A stretch of DNA of 64,000 nt from Sphaerothrix epifaneia (GCF_042788235.1 NZ_JBHZOL010000098.1:1-64000); one strand, 5' to 3'; shown: positions 17,602-27,631, numbered from the stretch's first letter. The notes: generated from the letters alone by a model not told the origin. Numbers and translations are program-made.

Positions 17602-18603
17602 TTAAAACTGGCGCAAAAAGCGTAAATCACTACTGTAAAGACGACGAATATCGTCAATCTTGTTTTGCACCATAGCTAGCCGCTCAACCCCTAAGCCCGC
17701 AGCAAACCCCGAATAAACCTCTGGGTCATAGCCGACAGCCTGCAAAACATTGGGGTCAATCATGCCACAGCCTAAAATTTCGAGCCACTGCCCTTGCCAT
17801 TGCACATCGACCTCAGCAGACGGTTCCGTAAACGGAAAAAAGCTAGGGCGAAAGCGAACTGGAATTTCACCAAACAACGCCTCCAAAAACACCTTAATGG
17901 TGCCTTTCAGGTCGCTAAAAGTTAGGTTTTTATCTACGGCAAAAAACTCAATCTGGTGAAACACAGCGGCATGGGTAGCATCTACCGTGTCGCGTCGGTA
18001 ACAGCGCCCTACCGCCACAACCCGCATCGGTGGCTCATGCGCCTTCATGTAACGAATTTGCACATTTGACGTGTGCGTACGCATGAGTTGACCATCGGTG
18101 AGGTAAAGCGTATCTTGCATGTCTCTGGCCGGATGGTCAGGCAAGAAATTCAGCGCTTCAAAGTTGTAGTAATCTGTTTCAACTTCAGGGCCTTGAGCTA
18201 CGGTATAGCCCAAACCCACAAAAATATCGACGATTTGGTCAATAATGCTGTTGATCGGGTGTATCCGTCCCTGAGAGACAAAAACCCCCGGCATCGTCAC
18301 ATCTAGCGCTTCGTCTGCAAGCTGAGCGGCAATTGCCGCCGTTTGTAGCGTTGCTTTCTTCTCCTCTAAAGCTGTTTGCAAAGCCGTTTTGGTGGTATTG
18401 GCTAATGCCCCAATATGGGGACGCTCGGCGGCTGGTAGCCGCCCCATTCCCCCTAATACTTTAGAAAGCTGGCCTTTTTTACCCAAGTAACCAACTCGCA
18501 GTTGTTCTAACTCGTCTAAGGTCGCTGCCTCAGCGATGGCGGCTTGAGCAGACTGCTCAAGCGACTGTAGCTGTGTCTCCAATTCGGTTGGTAATGTGGT
18601 CAT
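17602..18603 (-). CDS. pheS: Phenylalanine-tRNA ligase alpha subunit
   Basis: 333 residues, normal length. An N-terminal coiled coil (residues about 5-85) binds tRNA, and the class II core follows: motif 2 region MRTHTSNVQIRYM and RCYRRDTVDATH, then FHQIEFFAVD, and motif 3 GFAAGLGVERLAMV. It charges tRNA-Phe together with PheT, which is not in this window; separated pheS and pheT are usual in cyanobacteria. It is convergent with psbY. Confidence 0.96.
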   Translation of the reverse strand: MTTLPTELETQLQSLEQSAQAAIAEAATLDELEQLRVGYLGKKGQLSKVLGGMGRLPAAERPHIGALANTTKTALQTALEEKKATLQTAAIAAQLADEALDVTMPGVFVSQGRIHPINSIIDQIVDIFVGLGYTVAQGPEVETDYYNFEALNFLPDHPARDMQDTLYLTDGQLMRTHTSNVQIRYMKAHEPPMRVVAVGRCYRRDTVDATHAAVFHQIEFFAVDKNLTFSDLKGTIKVFLEALFGEIPVRFRPSFFPFTEPSAEVDVQWQGQWLEILGCGMIDPNVLQAVGYDPEVYSGFAAGLGVERLAMVQNKIDDIRRLYSSDLRFLRQF

Positions 18604-18866
18604 GCTCGTAAACTTCGGCTAAACAATACAGTAAAAACAGAGATAGCGCCCCTTTTGCTGATCAAAATAACTAGCCAAAGCAGTTAAGCTATGCTGACTA
18701 GGTACCTTAAAACGGGTCTTGCCTAGCCGTCATGGGGCTGGCTCCAGCGCTGATAGCAGCACAAAGCTTTGATTGTAATTTCACTACCCAGTGTATTGGG
18801 TTCAGGGTCAGCGCCATAAACTTTTCCAAGCTTTTTCGCGCTAACCATGTCAACTTACCGACGCCT

Positions 18867-19751
18867 ATGAACATTTTAGTCAGCAATGATGACGGTATTT
18901 TTGCGCTGGGAATTCGTACGTTAGCTAACACGCTAGCCGCTGCCGGACACACCGTTACTGTGGTTTGCCCAGATCGCGAACGCTCGGCAACAGGTCACGG
19001 GTTGACGCTGCATAAGCCTATTCGAGCCGAAGTGGTTGAGTCGGGCTTTCATCCAGAGGTACAGGCTTGGGCCTGTTCGGGCACCCCTTCTGACTGTGTC
19101 AAGCTAGCACTAGGAGCACTTCTAGAAACGCCGCCAGACTTTGTGCTTTCTGGCATCAATCACGGAGCCAATTTAGGGACTGATGTCCTTTATTCGGGAA
19201 CGGTTTCAGCGGCCATGGAAGGGGTGATAGAAGGTATTCCGGCTATTGCCTTGAGTTTAGCCAGCTTCAACGAGCGCGAGTTTCAACCAGGCGCTAACTT
19301 TGCTCGTGCGTTGGTAGATCATCTAGGGAATAATAGCCTTACCTCTGGCGTGCTTTTGAATGTCAATATTCCTGCCGTCAGGGAGGCTGACATTCGGGGT
19401 GTCAAAATTACTCGTCAAGGGCTGCGTCGCTACGTCGATCTCTTCGAAAAACGGGTTGATCCGCGTGGCAAAACCTACTATTGGTTAGCCGGAGAAGTGA
19501 TGGAGGAGGTAAGCGATCCTCTGGATACCTGGGGCGGCGATGGTGTGCTAGAGTCGGCGATGACTGGGGTAAAAGCAGGGGTGTCTCTATTGCCAGCGGA
19601 CGTTCACGCTATTAAGGAAAACTACATTACTATCACACCGCTGCAGTATAATTTGACCTCTCCCTCCGGTCTTACCCTTCTGGGCCAATGGCTAGCTAAA
19701 TTGCCAGGACTAACCGCTAGCCTGGAGCAGACTCACCCAAACGAGCTTTAG
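18867..19751 (+). CDS. surE: 5'-nucleotidase SurE
   Basis: About 294 residues. The metal site SNDDG lies right after the chosen ATG, and the family motifs SGTPSDCVKLAL and SGINHGANLGTDVLYSGTVSAAMEG are complete. SurE removes phosphate from nucleoside 5'- and 3'-monophosphates. The frame is open 45 codons upstream to 18732, but the conserved protein begins MNILVSNDDG, so I use 18867. It is divergent from pheS. Confidence 0.95.
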   Translation: MNILVSNDDGIFALGIRTLANTLAAAGHTVTVVCPDRERSATGHGLTLHKPIRAEVVESGFHPEVQAWACSGTPSDCVKLALGALLETPPDFVLSGINHGANLGTDVLYSGTVSAAMEGVIEGIPAIALSLASFNEREFQPGANFARALVDHLGNNSLTSGVLLNVNIPAVREADIRGVKITRQGLRRYVDLFEKRVDPRGKTYYWLAGEVMEEVSDPLDTWGGDGVLESAMTGVKAGVSLLPADVHAIKENYITITPLQYNLTSPSGLTLLGQWLAKLPGLTASLEQTHPNEL

Positions 19752-19961
19752 CAAAAATTACAAATCTCTGAAAGTCTGTTTGTTTGCTCTAAGCTAACGT
19801 ATGAAAAGCTTGTGATATTTTGATTCACCCTTACTGCTGACAAGTATTAACTCCACTTGCAAATGCAGCTATCTCGATGGATCTTCATTAAGATGGGAAA
19901 TACGATAAAAAGGGTGGCGCTGTTACCAGATTCGTTGACCAGTTGGCGCAAGTAAAGGCTC

Positions 19962-20831
19962 ATGTCTAACGTGCAGAAGCAGTTTTTAGTTAAGTTTTGG
20001 GGCGTAAGAGGTAGTATTGCTTGCCCAGGTTCTCAAACAGTGCGTTACGGTGGCAATACTTCTTGCGTTGAAATGCAAATTGCAGGTCAGCGCCTGGTGT
20101 TTGATGGTGGCACTGGGCTACGAGAACTGGGGCAAACGCTTTTGTCAGAAATGCCGATTGAAGCCCATATGTTTTTCACCCATTCCCACTGGGATCATAT
20201 TCAAGGCTTTCCCTTTTTTGTGCCAGCTTTTGTGCCTATCAATAAGTTTTATATCTACGGTGCGATCGCACCCAATGGCTCTACCATTGAGCAACGCCTC
20301 AACGACCAAATGCTTCACCCGAACTTTCCCGTGCCGCTACAAATCATGGGAGCCGATTTGAAGTTTTGCGATCTTGAAATTGGCGAAAAGGTACAGCTTG
20401 GGGATGTCATCATCGAAAATGCTTTGCTGAATCATCCGGGAGAAGCTATTGGCTACCGGGTGAGTTGGGGCGGGCATTCAGTAGCATATGTTACTGATAC
20501 AGAGCATTTTCCCGATCGGCTAGACGAAAACGTCTTATGGTTGGCGCGAGAAGCCGATTTGATGATCTACGACGCCACCTACACCAACGAAGAATATTAC
20601 GACAAAAAATCCAGCAAGATCGGCTGGGGGCACTCGACTTGGCAAGAAGCGGTGAAAGTGGCTAAAGCAGCTAAGGTTAAACAGCTTGTCATTTTTCACC
20701 ATGATCCGCTGCATGATGATGACTTTATGGATGAGATTAGCCGCCTTACTGTAGAGGCTTTTCCAAACAGCGTCGTGGCTTACGAAGGGATGACGATGGA
20801 TTTACTGGCAACAGCGAAGACAGCCGCCTGA
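19962..20831 (+). CDS. MBL-fold metallo-hydrolase
   Basis: 289 residues of metallo-beta-lactamase fold. It starts with WGVRGSIACPG, has GGNTSCVE, and the metal motif HSHWDH at 74-79. Later ligands are in LLNHPGEAIGYRV, YVTDTEHF and FHHDPLHDDD. It is close to the cyanobacterial and proteobacterial MBL subfamily often fused to or found with signalling modules; no substrate can be named. It stands alone, followed by an intergenic repeat copy. Confidence 0.88.
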   Translation: MSNVQKQFLVKFWGVRGSIACPGSQTVRYGGNTSCVEMQIAGQRLVFDGGTGLRELGQTLLSEMPIEAHMFFTHSHWDHIQGFPFFVPAFVPINKFYIYGAIAPNGSTIEQRLNDQMLHPNFPVPLQIMGADLKFCDLEIGEKVQLGDVIIENALLNHPGEAIGYRVSWGGHSVAYVTDTEHFPDRLDENVLWLAREADLMIYDATYTNEEYYDKKSSKIGWGHSTWQEAVKVAKAAKVKQLVIFHHDPLHDDDFMDEISRLTVEAFPNSVVAYEGMTMDLLATAKTAA

Positions 20832-20934
20832 TCTTGCTTCATCATCGACAAGGTTAACTGCCCGCAACGGTGGCCCTTAACTACAACAGCTTGCTTCAGC
20901 GATCTGACACTGTTGCGTAAAGACAGACCCAGCC

Positions 20935-21026
20935 AGCTATAGCTGTAGTCACAAGCGTTGAGAGGTTTCAATTGCCGCAAGCCGTTGATAGAAAAGCTTT
21001 CTTTCTGCTTTGGGCCTTTAGCCATA
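20935..21026 (+). repeat. Dispersed intergenic repeat, copy A
   Basis: Starts at AGCTATAGCTGTAG (20935), then TCACAAGCGTTGA, and carries the core CGCAAGCCGTTGATAGAAA followed by AGCTTTCTTTCTGC and a GCCTTTAGCCATA end. It lies between the MBL gene and ribF. Confidence 0.7.
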
Positions 21027-21106
21027 AAAGCCGACTGTTTCTCCTAAAGTCTTCTATTCCCCTCCAAATAGCGGTACGCTGATGCTAATGTGTCAAAATG
21101 TAAAGC

Positions 21107-22183
21107 GTGTGGGTTACTTCTTCAACAAGCACGGCTAAAACGCCAACAGCGATCGCGTTGGGAAATTTCGATGGCGTCCACTTAGGTCATCGTCAAGTCA
21201 TTGAACCGATTTTGCCTCAAGCCGCCCCTCCCCCAGGGGTGAAGCCCCCAGAGGGGTCGCCATCCCACCCGGCTACTTTTGCCTCAGTGCAGGGCTACAG
21301 CGATGTTTCCTCACAAGCCTTTAGTCAGGATAACGCCGCCGCTGGCTTCTCTGCTGGTCAGCTTCGTCCTCCCTACGCTACGGTATTAACTTTTTTTCCT
21401 CACCCGCGCGAGTTTTTCTCTGGACAATCGCGCCCGTTGCTGACACCACTTGACGAGAAAGCAGACCAGCTTAAGCGCATGGGCGTTGAGCAACTGATCC
21501 TTTTTCCTTTCAATCAGCAACTCTCTGAGCTGACGCCGGAAGCTTTTGTTGAAGAGGTGCTGCTTCAGCAGTTACAAGCGCAGCGCATTAGCGTTGGGGT
21601 TGATTTTCGCTTTGGCTGTCGGCGAGCAGGAACAGCCGAAGATCTTAAAGCGATCGCTGCTCGCCAGGGAATTCCGGTGAACATTGTAGCGCTGAAACAA
21701 CTGGGGGGTGAGCGTATTAGCAGTTCAAATATTCGACAAGCATTGCTAGCAGGGGATCTCGATCGAGCCAAAGCGCTTTTAGGCAGAGCCTACAGTTTGA
21801 CGGGACGGGTTGTAATGGGCCAACAGCTCGGGCGAACGTTGGGATTTCCAACGGCTAACTTAAAACTTCTGGCCGACAAGTTTTTGCCCCGTCAAGGGGT
21901 TTATGCCGTTAGAGTGCAGGGCGATAGGCTCGCTCAAGCTGTAGAGCCGTTGTTAGGGGTGATGAACATTGGCTATCGGCCTACGGTTGCAGGTCAGCAG
22001 CAAACCGTTGAAGTGCATATTCTCAACTGGTCAGGCGATCTCTATGACCAAAATCTCACGGTTAGCTTAGAAGCCTTTTTACGGCCAGAGCAAAGGTTTG
22101 ACTCTTTAGAAGACCTCAAACGTCAGATTCAGGCAGATTGTGAGGCGGCCTTGGGCATGCTATCGAGGGGCGATCGCCGCTAA
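21107..22183 (+). CDS. ribF: Bifunctional riboflavin kinase/FAD synthetase
   Basis: 358 residues. It phosphorylates riboflavin to FMN and adenylylates FMN to FAD. The N-terminal nucleotidyltransferase shows GNFDGVHLGH (19-28), FFPHPREFF and SSSNIRQAL; the C-terminal kinase domain shows GRTLGFPTAN and GVMNIGYRPTV. A Pro/Ser-rich stretch at about residues 36-90, between VIEP and ATVLTFFPHP, is longer than usual; the family is normally about 310 residues. Start is GTG at 21107. Confidence 0.94.
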   Translation: MWVTSSTSTAKTPTAIALGNFDGVHLGHRQVIEPILPQAAPPPGVKPPEGSPSHPATFASVQGYSDVSSQAFSQDNAAAGFSAGQLRPPYATVLTFFPHPREFFSGQSRPLLTPLDEKADQLKRMGVEQLILFPFNQQLSELTPEAFVEEVLLQQLQAQRISVGVDFRFGCRRAGTAEDLKAIAARQGIPVNIVALKQLGGERISSSNIRQALLAGDLDRAKALLGRAYSLTGRVVMGQQLGRTLGFPTANLKLLADKFLPRQGVYAVRVQGDRLAQAVEPLLGVMNIGYRPTVAGQQQTVEVHILNWSGDLYDQNLTVSLEAFLRPEQRFDSLEDLKRQIQADCEAALGMLSRGDRR

Positions 22184-22225
22184 GCTTAAAAAACTTTCAG
22201 CCGACATTAAGATTGATCCTGTGCC

Positions 22226-23137
22226 ATGAGAGAGCGTGTTGACCAGCTAGTTCAAAATCTGAATCGCACTATTGTGGGCAAGACGGATGCTATTCGTTTA
22301 GTGTTGGTCGCCCTGATTTCTGGCGGACATGCCCTTTTAGAAGATGTTCCTGGCGTGGGTAAAACGCTGTTAGCTAAATCTTTAGCCCGTTGCCTTGACG
22401 GCAAGTTCCAGCGCATTCAATGTACGCCTGATTTACTCCCTACTGACATCACTGGCACCAACATCTGGAACCCCAGTTCGGGAGAATTTCAGTTTATGCC
22501 GGGGCCAGTCTTTACCCATATTTTGCTGACAGACGAAATTAACCGCGCTACTCCGCGTACCCAGTCAGCGCTTTTGGAGGTGATGGAAGAACATCAGGTG
22601 ACTATTGACGGCATTTCTAGAGCCGTGCCTAATCCATTTTTTGTCATTGCCACTCAAAACCCGGTTGAATATCAGGGTACCTTTCCCCTGCCCGAAGCCC
22701 AAATGGATCGTTTTGCCCTTTCGTTTAGCCTGGGCTATCCTACCGCCGCAGAAGAGTTGAAGATGTTGCAACGGCTGCAAACAGGTATCCGCCCTGATGA
22801 TTTGTCTCCTTGCTTGAGCCTAGAAGAAATGCAGGCTCTGCGGCATCAGTGTTTGCAAGTACGGGTTGAAGCCTCTTTACAAGAATATATTTTGCGGCTG
22901 GTGCGGGCGACCCGCAGCGATGAAGAAATCACCTTGGGGGCTAGCCCGCGCGGCAGTGTGGCTCTCTACCGGGCTGTGCAAGCGCTGGCTTTTATCGAAG
23001 GGCGAGACTATGCTATCCCAGATGACGTAAAATACTTGGCTGCCCCTGTTTTGGCTCATCGGTTGATTCCGGCTGCCGGACAATCAGGGATGACTATTAT
23101 CACCAGATTGCTCAATTCTCTTCCGGTTGGCTCTTAG
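22226..23137 (+). CDS. MoxR-family AAA+ ATPase
   Basis: 303 residues with MoxR signatures: VPGVGKT Walker A (41-47), DEINRATPRTQSALLEVMEE with Walker B and the helix insert, NPFFVIATQNP sensor, and LPEAQMDRFALS. MoxR ATPases act as chaperones, often with a DUF58 and von Willebrand domain protein. Here neither is adjacent, so the client is unknown. It starts 43 nt after ribF on the same strand. Confidence 0.92.
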   Translation: MRERVDQLVQNLNRTIVGKTDAIRLVLVALISGGHALLEDVPGVGKTLLAKSLARCLDGKFQRIQCTPDLLPTDITGTNIWNPSSGEFQFMPGPVFTHILLTDEINRATPRTQSALLEVMEEHQVTIDGISRAVPNPFFVIATQNPVEYQGTFPLPEAQMDRFALSFSLGYPTAAEELKMLQRLQTGIRPDDLSPCLSLEEMQALRHQCLQVRVEASLQEYILRLVRATRSDEEITLGASPRGSVALYRAVQALAFIEGRDYAIPDDVKYLAAPVLAHRLIPAAGQSGMTIITRLLNSLPVGS

Positions 23138-23254
23138 AAGCTGGATCCTGGCCGGAAGCTTTGGGTCACACATTAACCGCAGACCTCAAAGGCTTAAAGG
23201 TCATTGGTGCCAGATTCTGCCCCCGTTTGCTCCTCTTTGCGGATGGCTTAGCTT

Positions 23255-24028
23255 ATGTCTGATTTGAAAGCCCTAATTTTTGATGTAGACGGTACCCTAG
23301 CTGAAACAGAACAAGACGGCCATCGGATTGCCTTTAACCAGGCGTTTGCAGCACTGGGTTTAGATTGGCATTGGTCAGTTGAGCAGTATGGCGAATTGCT
23401 TGAGGTAGCCGGAGGAAAGGAGCGGATTCGCTATTACCTGCAGCAATATCACCCCAATTTACCCTACGATCAACGTAGCCCTGCGTTCGTAGCCCAGTTA
23501 CATGGCTTAAAAAATCAGTATTATCAGCAGCTTTTGCAACAGGGTAAAATTGCGCTACGACCGGGTGTCCAGCGTTTAATTTTAGCCGCCCGCCAAGCCC
23601 AACTGAGACTGGCGATCGCAACGACTAGCGCCCCCCACAACGTGATGCCTTTGTTGAGAAAGACTATCGGAGCTGATAGCCCCAACTGGTTTGAGGTCAT
23701 TGCCGCAGGCGATATAGTGCGCCAAAAGAAACCTGAGCCAGATATTTATCATTATGTGTTGGAGGCTATGGCGATCGCCCCGGCTCATTGTCTGGTGATT
23801 GAAGATAGCCCCCAGGGGCTAGCCGCTGCAACCCAAGCCGGACTTAAAACGGTGATCACGGTGAATCGCTACACCTGCCGCTATACCTATCCTCAGGCGG
23901 CTCTGGTACTCGATCATTTGGGCGAACCGGAAAAGCCCTTTATCGCGATCGCCGGAAATCCTGAAGGCGATCGTTACTTTACGCTTGATTTAGCTCAGCG
24001 ATTACTGCGATCGCCCGTTCACCTGTAA
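23255..24028 (+). CDS. HAD-superfamily hydrolase, CbbY-like
   Basis: 257 residues. HAD motif I is IFDVDGTLAETE (nucleophile Asp10, Asp12), with a helical cap (residues about 15-95), motif II AIATTSAPHN, Lys in QKKPEPDIY, and motif III VIEDSPQGLAAATQAG. It resembles CbbY/CbbZ phosphatases and beta-phosphoglucomutases; in phototrophs CbbY removes the Rubisco inhibitor xylulose-1,5-bisphosphate. That specific substrate is an inference. Same strand as tenA, 17 nt apart. Confidence 0.88.
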   Translation: MSDLKALIFDVDGTLAETEQDGHRIAFNQAFAALGLDWHWSVEQYGELLEVAGGKERIRYYLQQYHPNLPYDQRSPAFVAQLHGLKNQYYQQLLQQGKIALRPGVQRLILAARQAQLRLAIATTSAPHNVMPLLRKTIGADSPNWFEVIAAGDIVRQKKPEPDIYHYVLEAMAIAPAHCLVIEDSPQGLAAATQAGLKTVITVNRYTCRYTYPQAALVLDHLGEPEKPFIAIAGNPEGDRYFTLDLAQRLLRSPVHL

Positions 24029-24045
24029 GCGCTAGCAAGGTCAGT

Positions 24046-24666
24046 ATGGCTCTTTCTCAATCTCTCTGGCAGTCTAATCAAGACTTGGCCTTGTCTACTT
24101 TGCACCATCCCTTTGTGCAGGGAATTGCAGATGGCTCTCTCGCCAAAGAAAAGTTTGCCTACTATGTGGGGCAAGACGCATTTTTCTTAGAATCCTTTGC
24201 CCGCGCCTACAGCATTGCTGCGGCTAAGTCGCCGGATTGGCAAACGTTTCAGCTTTTTCATGCGCTAACGGCGGGAGTGCTGGCAGAGCTAAAACTGCAC
24301 GCTACTTATGCCCAGCACTGGCAGGTTGATCTGCAAACCGTCCAACCCGGTGCAGCAACCCGACGATACACAGACTTTTTGCTGGCCACAGCTTGGAGTC
24401 AAGACATTGGCTTTACAGCAGTGGCCATGTCACCCTGTATGCGTCTCTATGCGTTTTTAGGGCAAACCTTGGCTCAAAACGGCATCCCTAACCACGCTTA
24501 CAGCGAATGGATTCAAACCTACAGCAGCGACACTTTTGAACCACTCGCCCAGCAGCTAGAAACTTTGGTAGAGCAGTATGCCCAAAACACGCAGCCAGTG
24601 CAAGCAACCTATCGCTATGCCATGCTGTGTGAGCAAGCCTTTTTTCAAGCAGCGTGGGAAAGCTAA
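24046..24666 (+). CDS. tenA: TenA-family thiaminase II / aminopyrimidine aminohydrolase
   Basis: 206 residues, all-helical TenA fold: HHPFVQGIADGSL near the N terminus, YVGQDAFFLESF with Asp44, a cysteine in MSPCMRLYAF (Cys131), and a C-terminal CEQAFFQAAW carrying the catalytic Glu. TenA salvages thiamine breakdown products by releasing the hydroxymethylpyrimidine. The Cys suggests the TenA_C type, but the alignment was done by eye. It follows the HAD gene closely and may be in one operon with it. Confidence 0.85.
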   Translation: MALSQSLWQSNQDLALSTLHHPFVQGIADGSLAKEKFAYYVGQDAFFLESFARAYSIAAAKSPDWQTFQLFHALTAGVLAELKLHATYAQHWQVDLQTVQPGAATRRYTDFLLATAWSQDIGFTAVAMSPCMRLYAFLGQTLAQNGIPNHAYSEWIQTYSSDTFEPLAQQLETLVEQYAQNTQPVQATYRYAMLCEQAFFQAAWES

Positions 24667-24747
24667 TTGATTTAACTGGCTGCTGAGGGCGATCGAGGAG
24701 AGCCGCCTTAACTGCCATAATATTGCTGTTGTCTGTTTTAGCCTGTC

Positions 24748-25878
24748 ATGCTGCCTTTTATTCGTGCCGATCTGGCTCAGCTCACTGCGTATACTCCCCA
24801 TCCAGGAGGTGAGATGCAGACAACAGGGGCTTTAGATCATCTAGATACCAACGAAAACCCCTACGACTTACCCGCCGATTTAAAGGAAAAGCTAGCCTGG
24901 ACTTATCAGCAGGCGATCGCGGCTAATCGCTATCCTGATGGCGGCCATGAGCCATTGAAGCAAGCGATCGCAGCTTATGTGAGCGAATCAGCGCCCGGTG
25001 CCGGAGCGGCTTTATCTAGCCAGCACATTTCTATCGGCAACGGCTCTGATGAACTCATCCGCGCTTTGCTCATCGCGACTTGTCTTCAGGGCAGTGGCGC
25101 TATTCTGGTAGCTCAGCCCACCTTTTCGATGTACGCTATTTTGGCGCAAACGCTCGGTGTTCCAGTGGTCAGTGTCAATCGTCACCCAATCAATTTTGCT
25201 GTCGATTTAGAGGCTGCTCAGCAGGCGATCGCTACGGCTACTTGTCCGGTACGAGTGGTTTTTATGGTGCATCCTAATTCACCCACCGCTAACGCCCTTA
25301 CGCCTGCCGAACTCAACTGGCTCCAGAATTTACCTGAGTCAGTGTTGGTTGTGGTGGATGAAGCCTACTTCGAATTCAGCCAGCAGACGACCTTAGCCCT
25401 GGCTTTGCAGCGTTCTAACTGGGTCATTCTACGCACCTTTTCTAAAGCCTTTCGTTTGGCGGCTCATCGGGTTGGCTACGCGATCGCCCAGCCGAGGCTA
25501 ACTCAGATTCTTGAAAAAGTCAGGCTACCCTACAACTTGCCAAGTTTTTCTCAGGCAGCGGCGCTAACAGCGCTGAGACATCGCCAAAGCCTGCTTACGG
25601 TCATTCCTGATTTGCTAGCAGAACGCGATCGCCTCTTACAAGCCTTAACTGCTATGGCCGATTTACAAGTCTGGCCTAGTCAGGCTAATTTCATTTATGT
25701 ACGGCCTCAGCCGCAATCATCAGCTACGTTAGATCAGCTTTTTACCCAACTCAAAGCACAAGGTACGCTCATTCGACAAACCGGAGGTGGGCTGAGAATT
25801 ACGGTGGGCACCCCTGCCGAAAACCAGCGAACGCTAGACCATTTAGCGCGATCGCTAAAAGCCATTGTCTCTGCCTGA
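24748..25878 (+). CDS. hisC: Histidinol-phosphate aminotransferase (HisC-like)
   Basis: 376 residues of fold-type I PLP enzyme. The substrate-phosphate loop LDTNENPYDLP, IGNGSDELI, VHPNSPTAN, VDEAYFEF, the Schiff-base lysine in TFSKAF (Lys233) and LRITVGTPAEN are all as in HisC. It transaminates imidazole-acetol phosphate to histidinol phosphate. Cyanobacteria often carry two HisC-like genes, so broader specificity is possible. It is convergent with the next gene. Confidence 0.9.
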   Translation: MLPFIRADLAQLTAYTPHPGGEMQTTGALDHLDTNENPYDLPADLKEKLAWTYQQAIAANRYPDGGHEPLKQAIAAYVSESAPGAGAALSSQHISIGNGSDELIRALLIATCLQGSGAILVAQPTFSMYAILAQTLGVPVVSVNRHPINFAVDLEAAQQAIATATCPVRVVFMVHPNSPTANALTPAELNWLQNLPESVLVVVDEAYFEFSQQTTLALALQRSNWVILRTFSKAFRLAAHRVGYAIAQPRLTQILEKVRLPYNLPSFSQAAALTALRHRQSLLTVIPDLLAERDRLLQALTAMADLQVWPSQANFIYVRPQPQSSATLDQLFTQLKAQGTLIRQTGGGLRITVGTPAENQRTLDHLARSLKAIVSA

Positions 25879-25946
25879 GTTTTGTCCAGCTAGCTGCCGC
25901 TGCCAGATTATCTGTTCTGATGGGGGAGGCTTCGTCCAGAACTCGA

Positions 25947-26522
25947 TTAACTTAACGTGCGGGCTAAGCGAATGGTATAAGGCAAAACGCCCACCAGCAA
26001 AGCAAAAGCTTCATCGGGAACTTGATTGACCATCTCAGCGTCAAAATAACTCTTGAACTGCTCTAAGATCATCCGCGCCCGCTCGGCTGGCACTGGCTTA
26101 TCCGTAAAATTCTGCGTCAAGCGAATCCACTGCAACCGAATGCGCAACGCTTTTTGCTGTTCCTCATGAGACTCAGGAGGAATCAACGACAAATTACCCA
26201 AAGGAATAATTTTTTGACAACCTAAATCAAACGAACCGCCCACAGCAGCCCCTGGCCCTGCAAATTCGGCATGAAATTGTTTGACCACAATAATGCCATT
26301 GCGTCGCCGACTATTCACGACCCAAAACTTATCGTTGTTAAGTTGGGTCAGAATTTCCTCAGCCTCCAAGTTCTGATTCACAGATTGATGGGCAATGGGA
26401 TCATTACAGCGAGGGGCAGTGCTTTCAGACACCAACTGTGACCGCGTTAACGGCACGGTGCGGTTATGCTTGGAACCCGCAACTAAGCCAATAGAGTTTT
26501 GCGTATAGTTGCCTACATCCAT
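25947..26522 (-). CDS. Conserved-looking protein of unknown function
   Basis: About 191 residues, not recognised. It has no signal peptide or membrane span. The centre carries VVNSRRRNGIIVVKQFHAEF and a Gly-rich AGPGAAVGGSFDLG; the C-terminal third is helical. Coding character is good and it does not overlap neighbours. I prefer ATG 26522; TTG 26534 is in frame and has GGAA closer upstream. Confidence 0.6.
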   Translation of the reverse strand: MDVGNYTQNSIGLVAGSKHNRTVPLTRSQLVSESTAPRCNDPIAHQSVNQNLEAEEILTQLNNDKFWVVNSRRRNGIIVVKQFHAEFAGPGAAVGGSFDLGCQKIIPLGNLSLIPPESHEEQQKALRIRLQWIRLTQNFTDKPVPAERARMILEQFKSYFDAEMVNQVPDEAFALLVGVLPYTIRLARTLS

Positions 26523-26793
26523 GTAAGTTGGCAATTAATTCCAAGCTGAGAATCAGAATTTGCACTCACCTATTCTAGGGTACTGACTCTACAGATATGC
26601 GTGACCTCTGTTAGAAATCTCTGAAGCAGACATAAAGATTTGACAAAACGTAAACTCCTTCAATGGGGTAACTGACCCCAATCGCAGCCTTAGCCTAGCT
26701 TTGCTCCGTTGCCTCAAACTCAGCCGTTAACAAGTAAATTTTGCTTTACACAATTTTAAGCTATTCGTTCTCGTTGCCTATGCCCTTTAGGCG

Positions 26794-27384
26794 CTACGGC
26801 AGGGGTTTGTACAGCAATAGCCGCTGTGGCTTTCCCCACAAAGCGCCCCAAGGGTTCCATTCCGCTTGCTTAAGCTGATACCCCATTTTGGTGTATAGAT
26901 GGCGCGCCTGCTGATTATCTTCCATCACATGCAAGTACAGCGATCGAAATCCCCAGCTTCGCGCCGTCTGTTCGCAAGCTTGTAGCAGTTGACGGGCTAC
27001 ACCACGTCGGCGAAACTGCTGGTGAACCGCTAAGTTAGAAACGTAGGGGTATTTTGTCAGGCTAAACGGCCAAACCTGGGCAGGACGACACGAAAGTTCT
27101 ACTGTTCCGATCACTGGCTGCTCGCTTGACAGCGTTGCCTCTGCCGATTGCACCGCAAAACAGGCATAACGCGCAGGCTGGGAACGAAATCGATGCTTCA
27201 AATCTTCATAGATACCTAAGCGTAAAAGGGGGTATACAAAATACATCCAGCCCGTCTGCGGATAGAAGCTGGCAACTAAAATATCGGCTAGCTGATTTAA
27301 GTCCTCAAGGCCCGCAGTTCTCACTCGAAACGAAATCGATTCACCGGAATATGTGAAGGACAAGTAAGGATGGGAAATAGACAT
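26794..27384 (-). CDS. GNAT-family N-acetyltransferase
   Basis: 196 residues with the GNAT acetyl-CoA loop RRRGVARQLLQACE, the preceding strand YVSNLAVHQQF, and the C-terminal block LHVMEDNQQARHLYTKMGY. The N-terminal part FRVRTAGLEDLNQLADILVASF is the usual first helix region. The substrate is unknown; RimI-like protein acetylation is one option. ATG 27384 is preferred over an upstream TTG at 27435. Divergent from the large hybrid kinase gene. Confidence 0.87.
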   Translation of the reverse strand: MSISHPYLSFTYSGESISFRVRTAGLEDLNQLADILVASFYPQTGWMYFVYPLLRLGIYEDLKHRFRSQPARYACFAVQSAEATLSSEQPVIGTVELSCRPAQVWPFSLTKYPYVSNLAVHQQFRRRGVARQLLQACEQTARSWGFRSLYLHVMEDNQQARHLYTKMGYQLKQAEWNPWGALWGKPQRLLLYKPLP

Positions 27385-27631
27385 AGTGGAAATCTTAAGC
27401 CGAATGGGAATGCTGGATAGCAGCCTGATGAACAATATCGTGACGAGTTGCCCCCAAGGAATCTTTGACTAGCTTACTCAAAGTCAGTTTAGATTACCCA
27501 AGTTATCTGAGAACCTTTGTTACGGTTGGCGCTTTTGCTTGTGATGACGTCACCAATAACGCAGCGAGGGGCAGCTCTGCCAACCCACTTACGCATGGAT
27601 AGACTGCTCCCCTACATTTGCGCTGTAGTTC

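Noticed and set aside
18732..18866. 45-residue N-terminal extension of SurE
   Set aside because: SurE proteins begin at the MNILVSNDDG methionine; the extension is only open frame.
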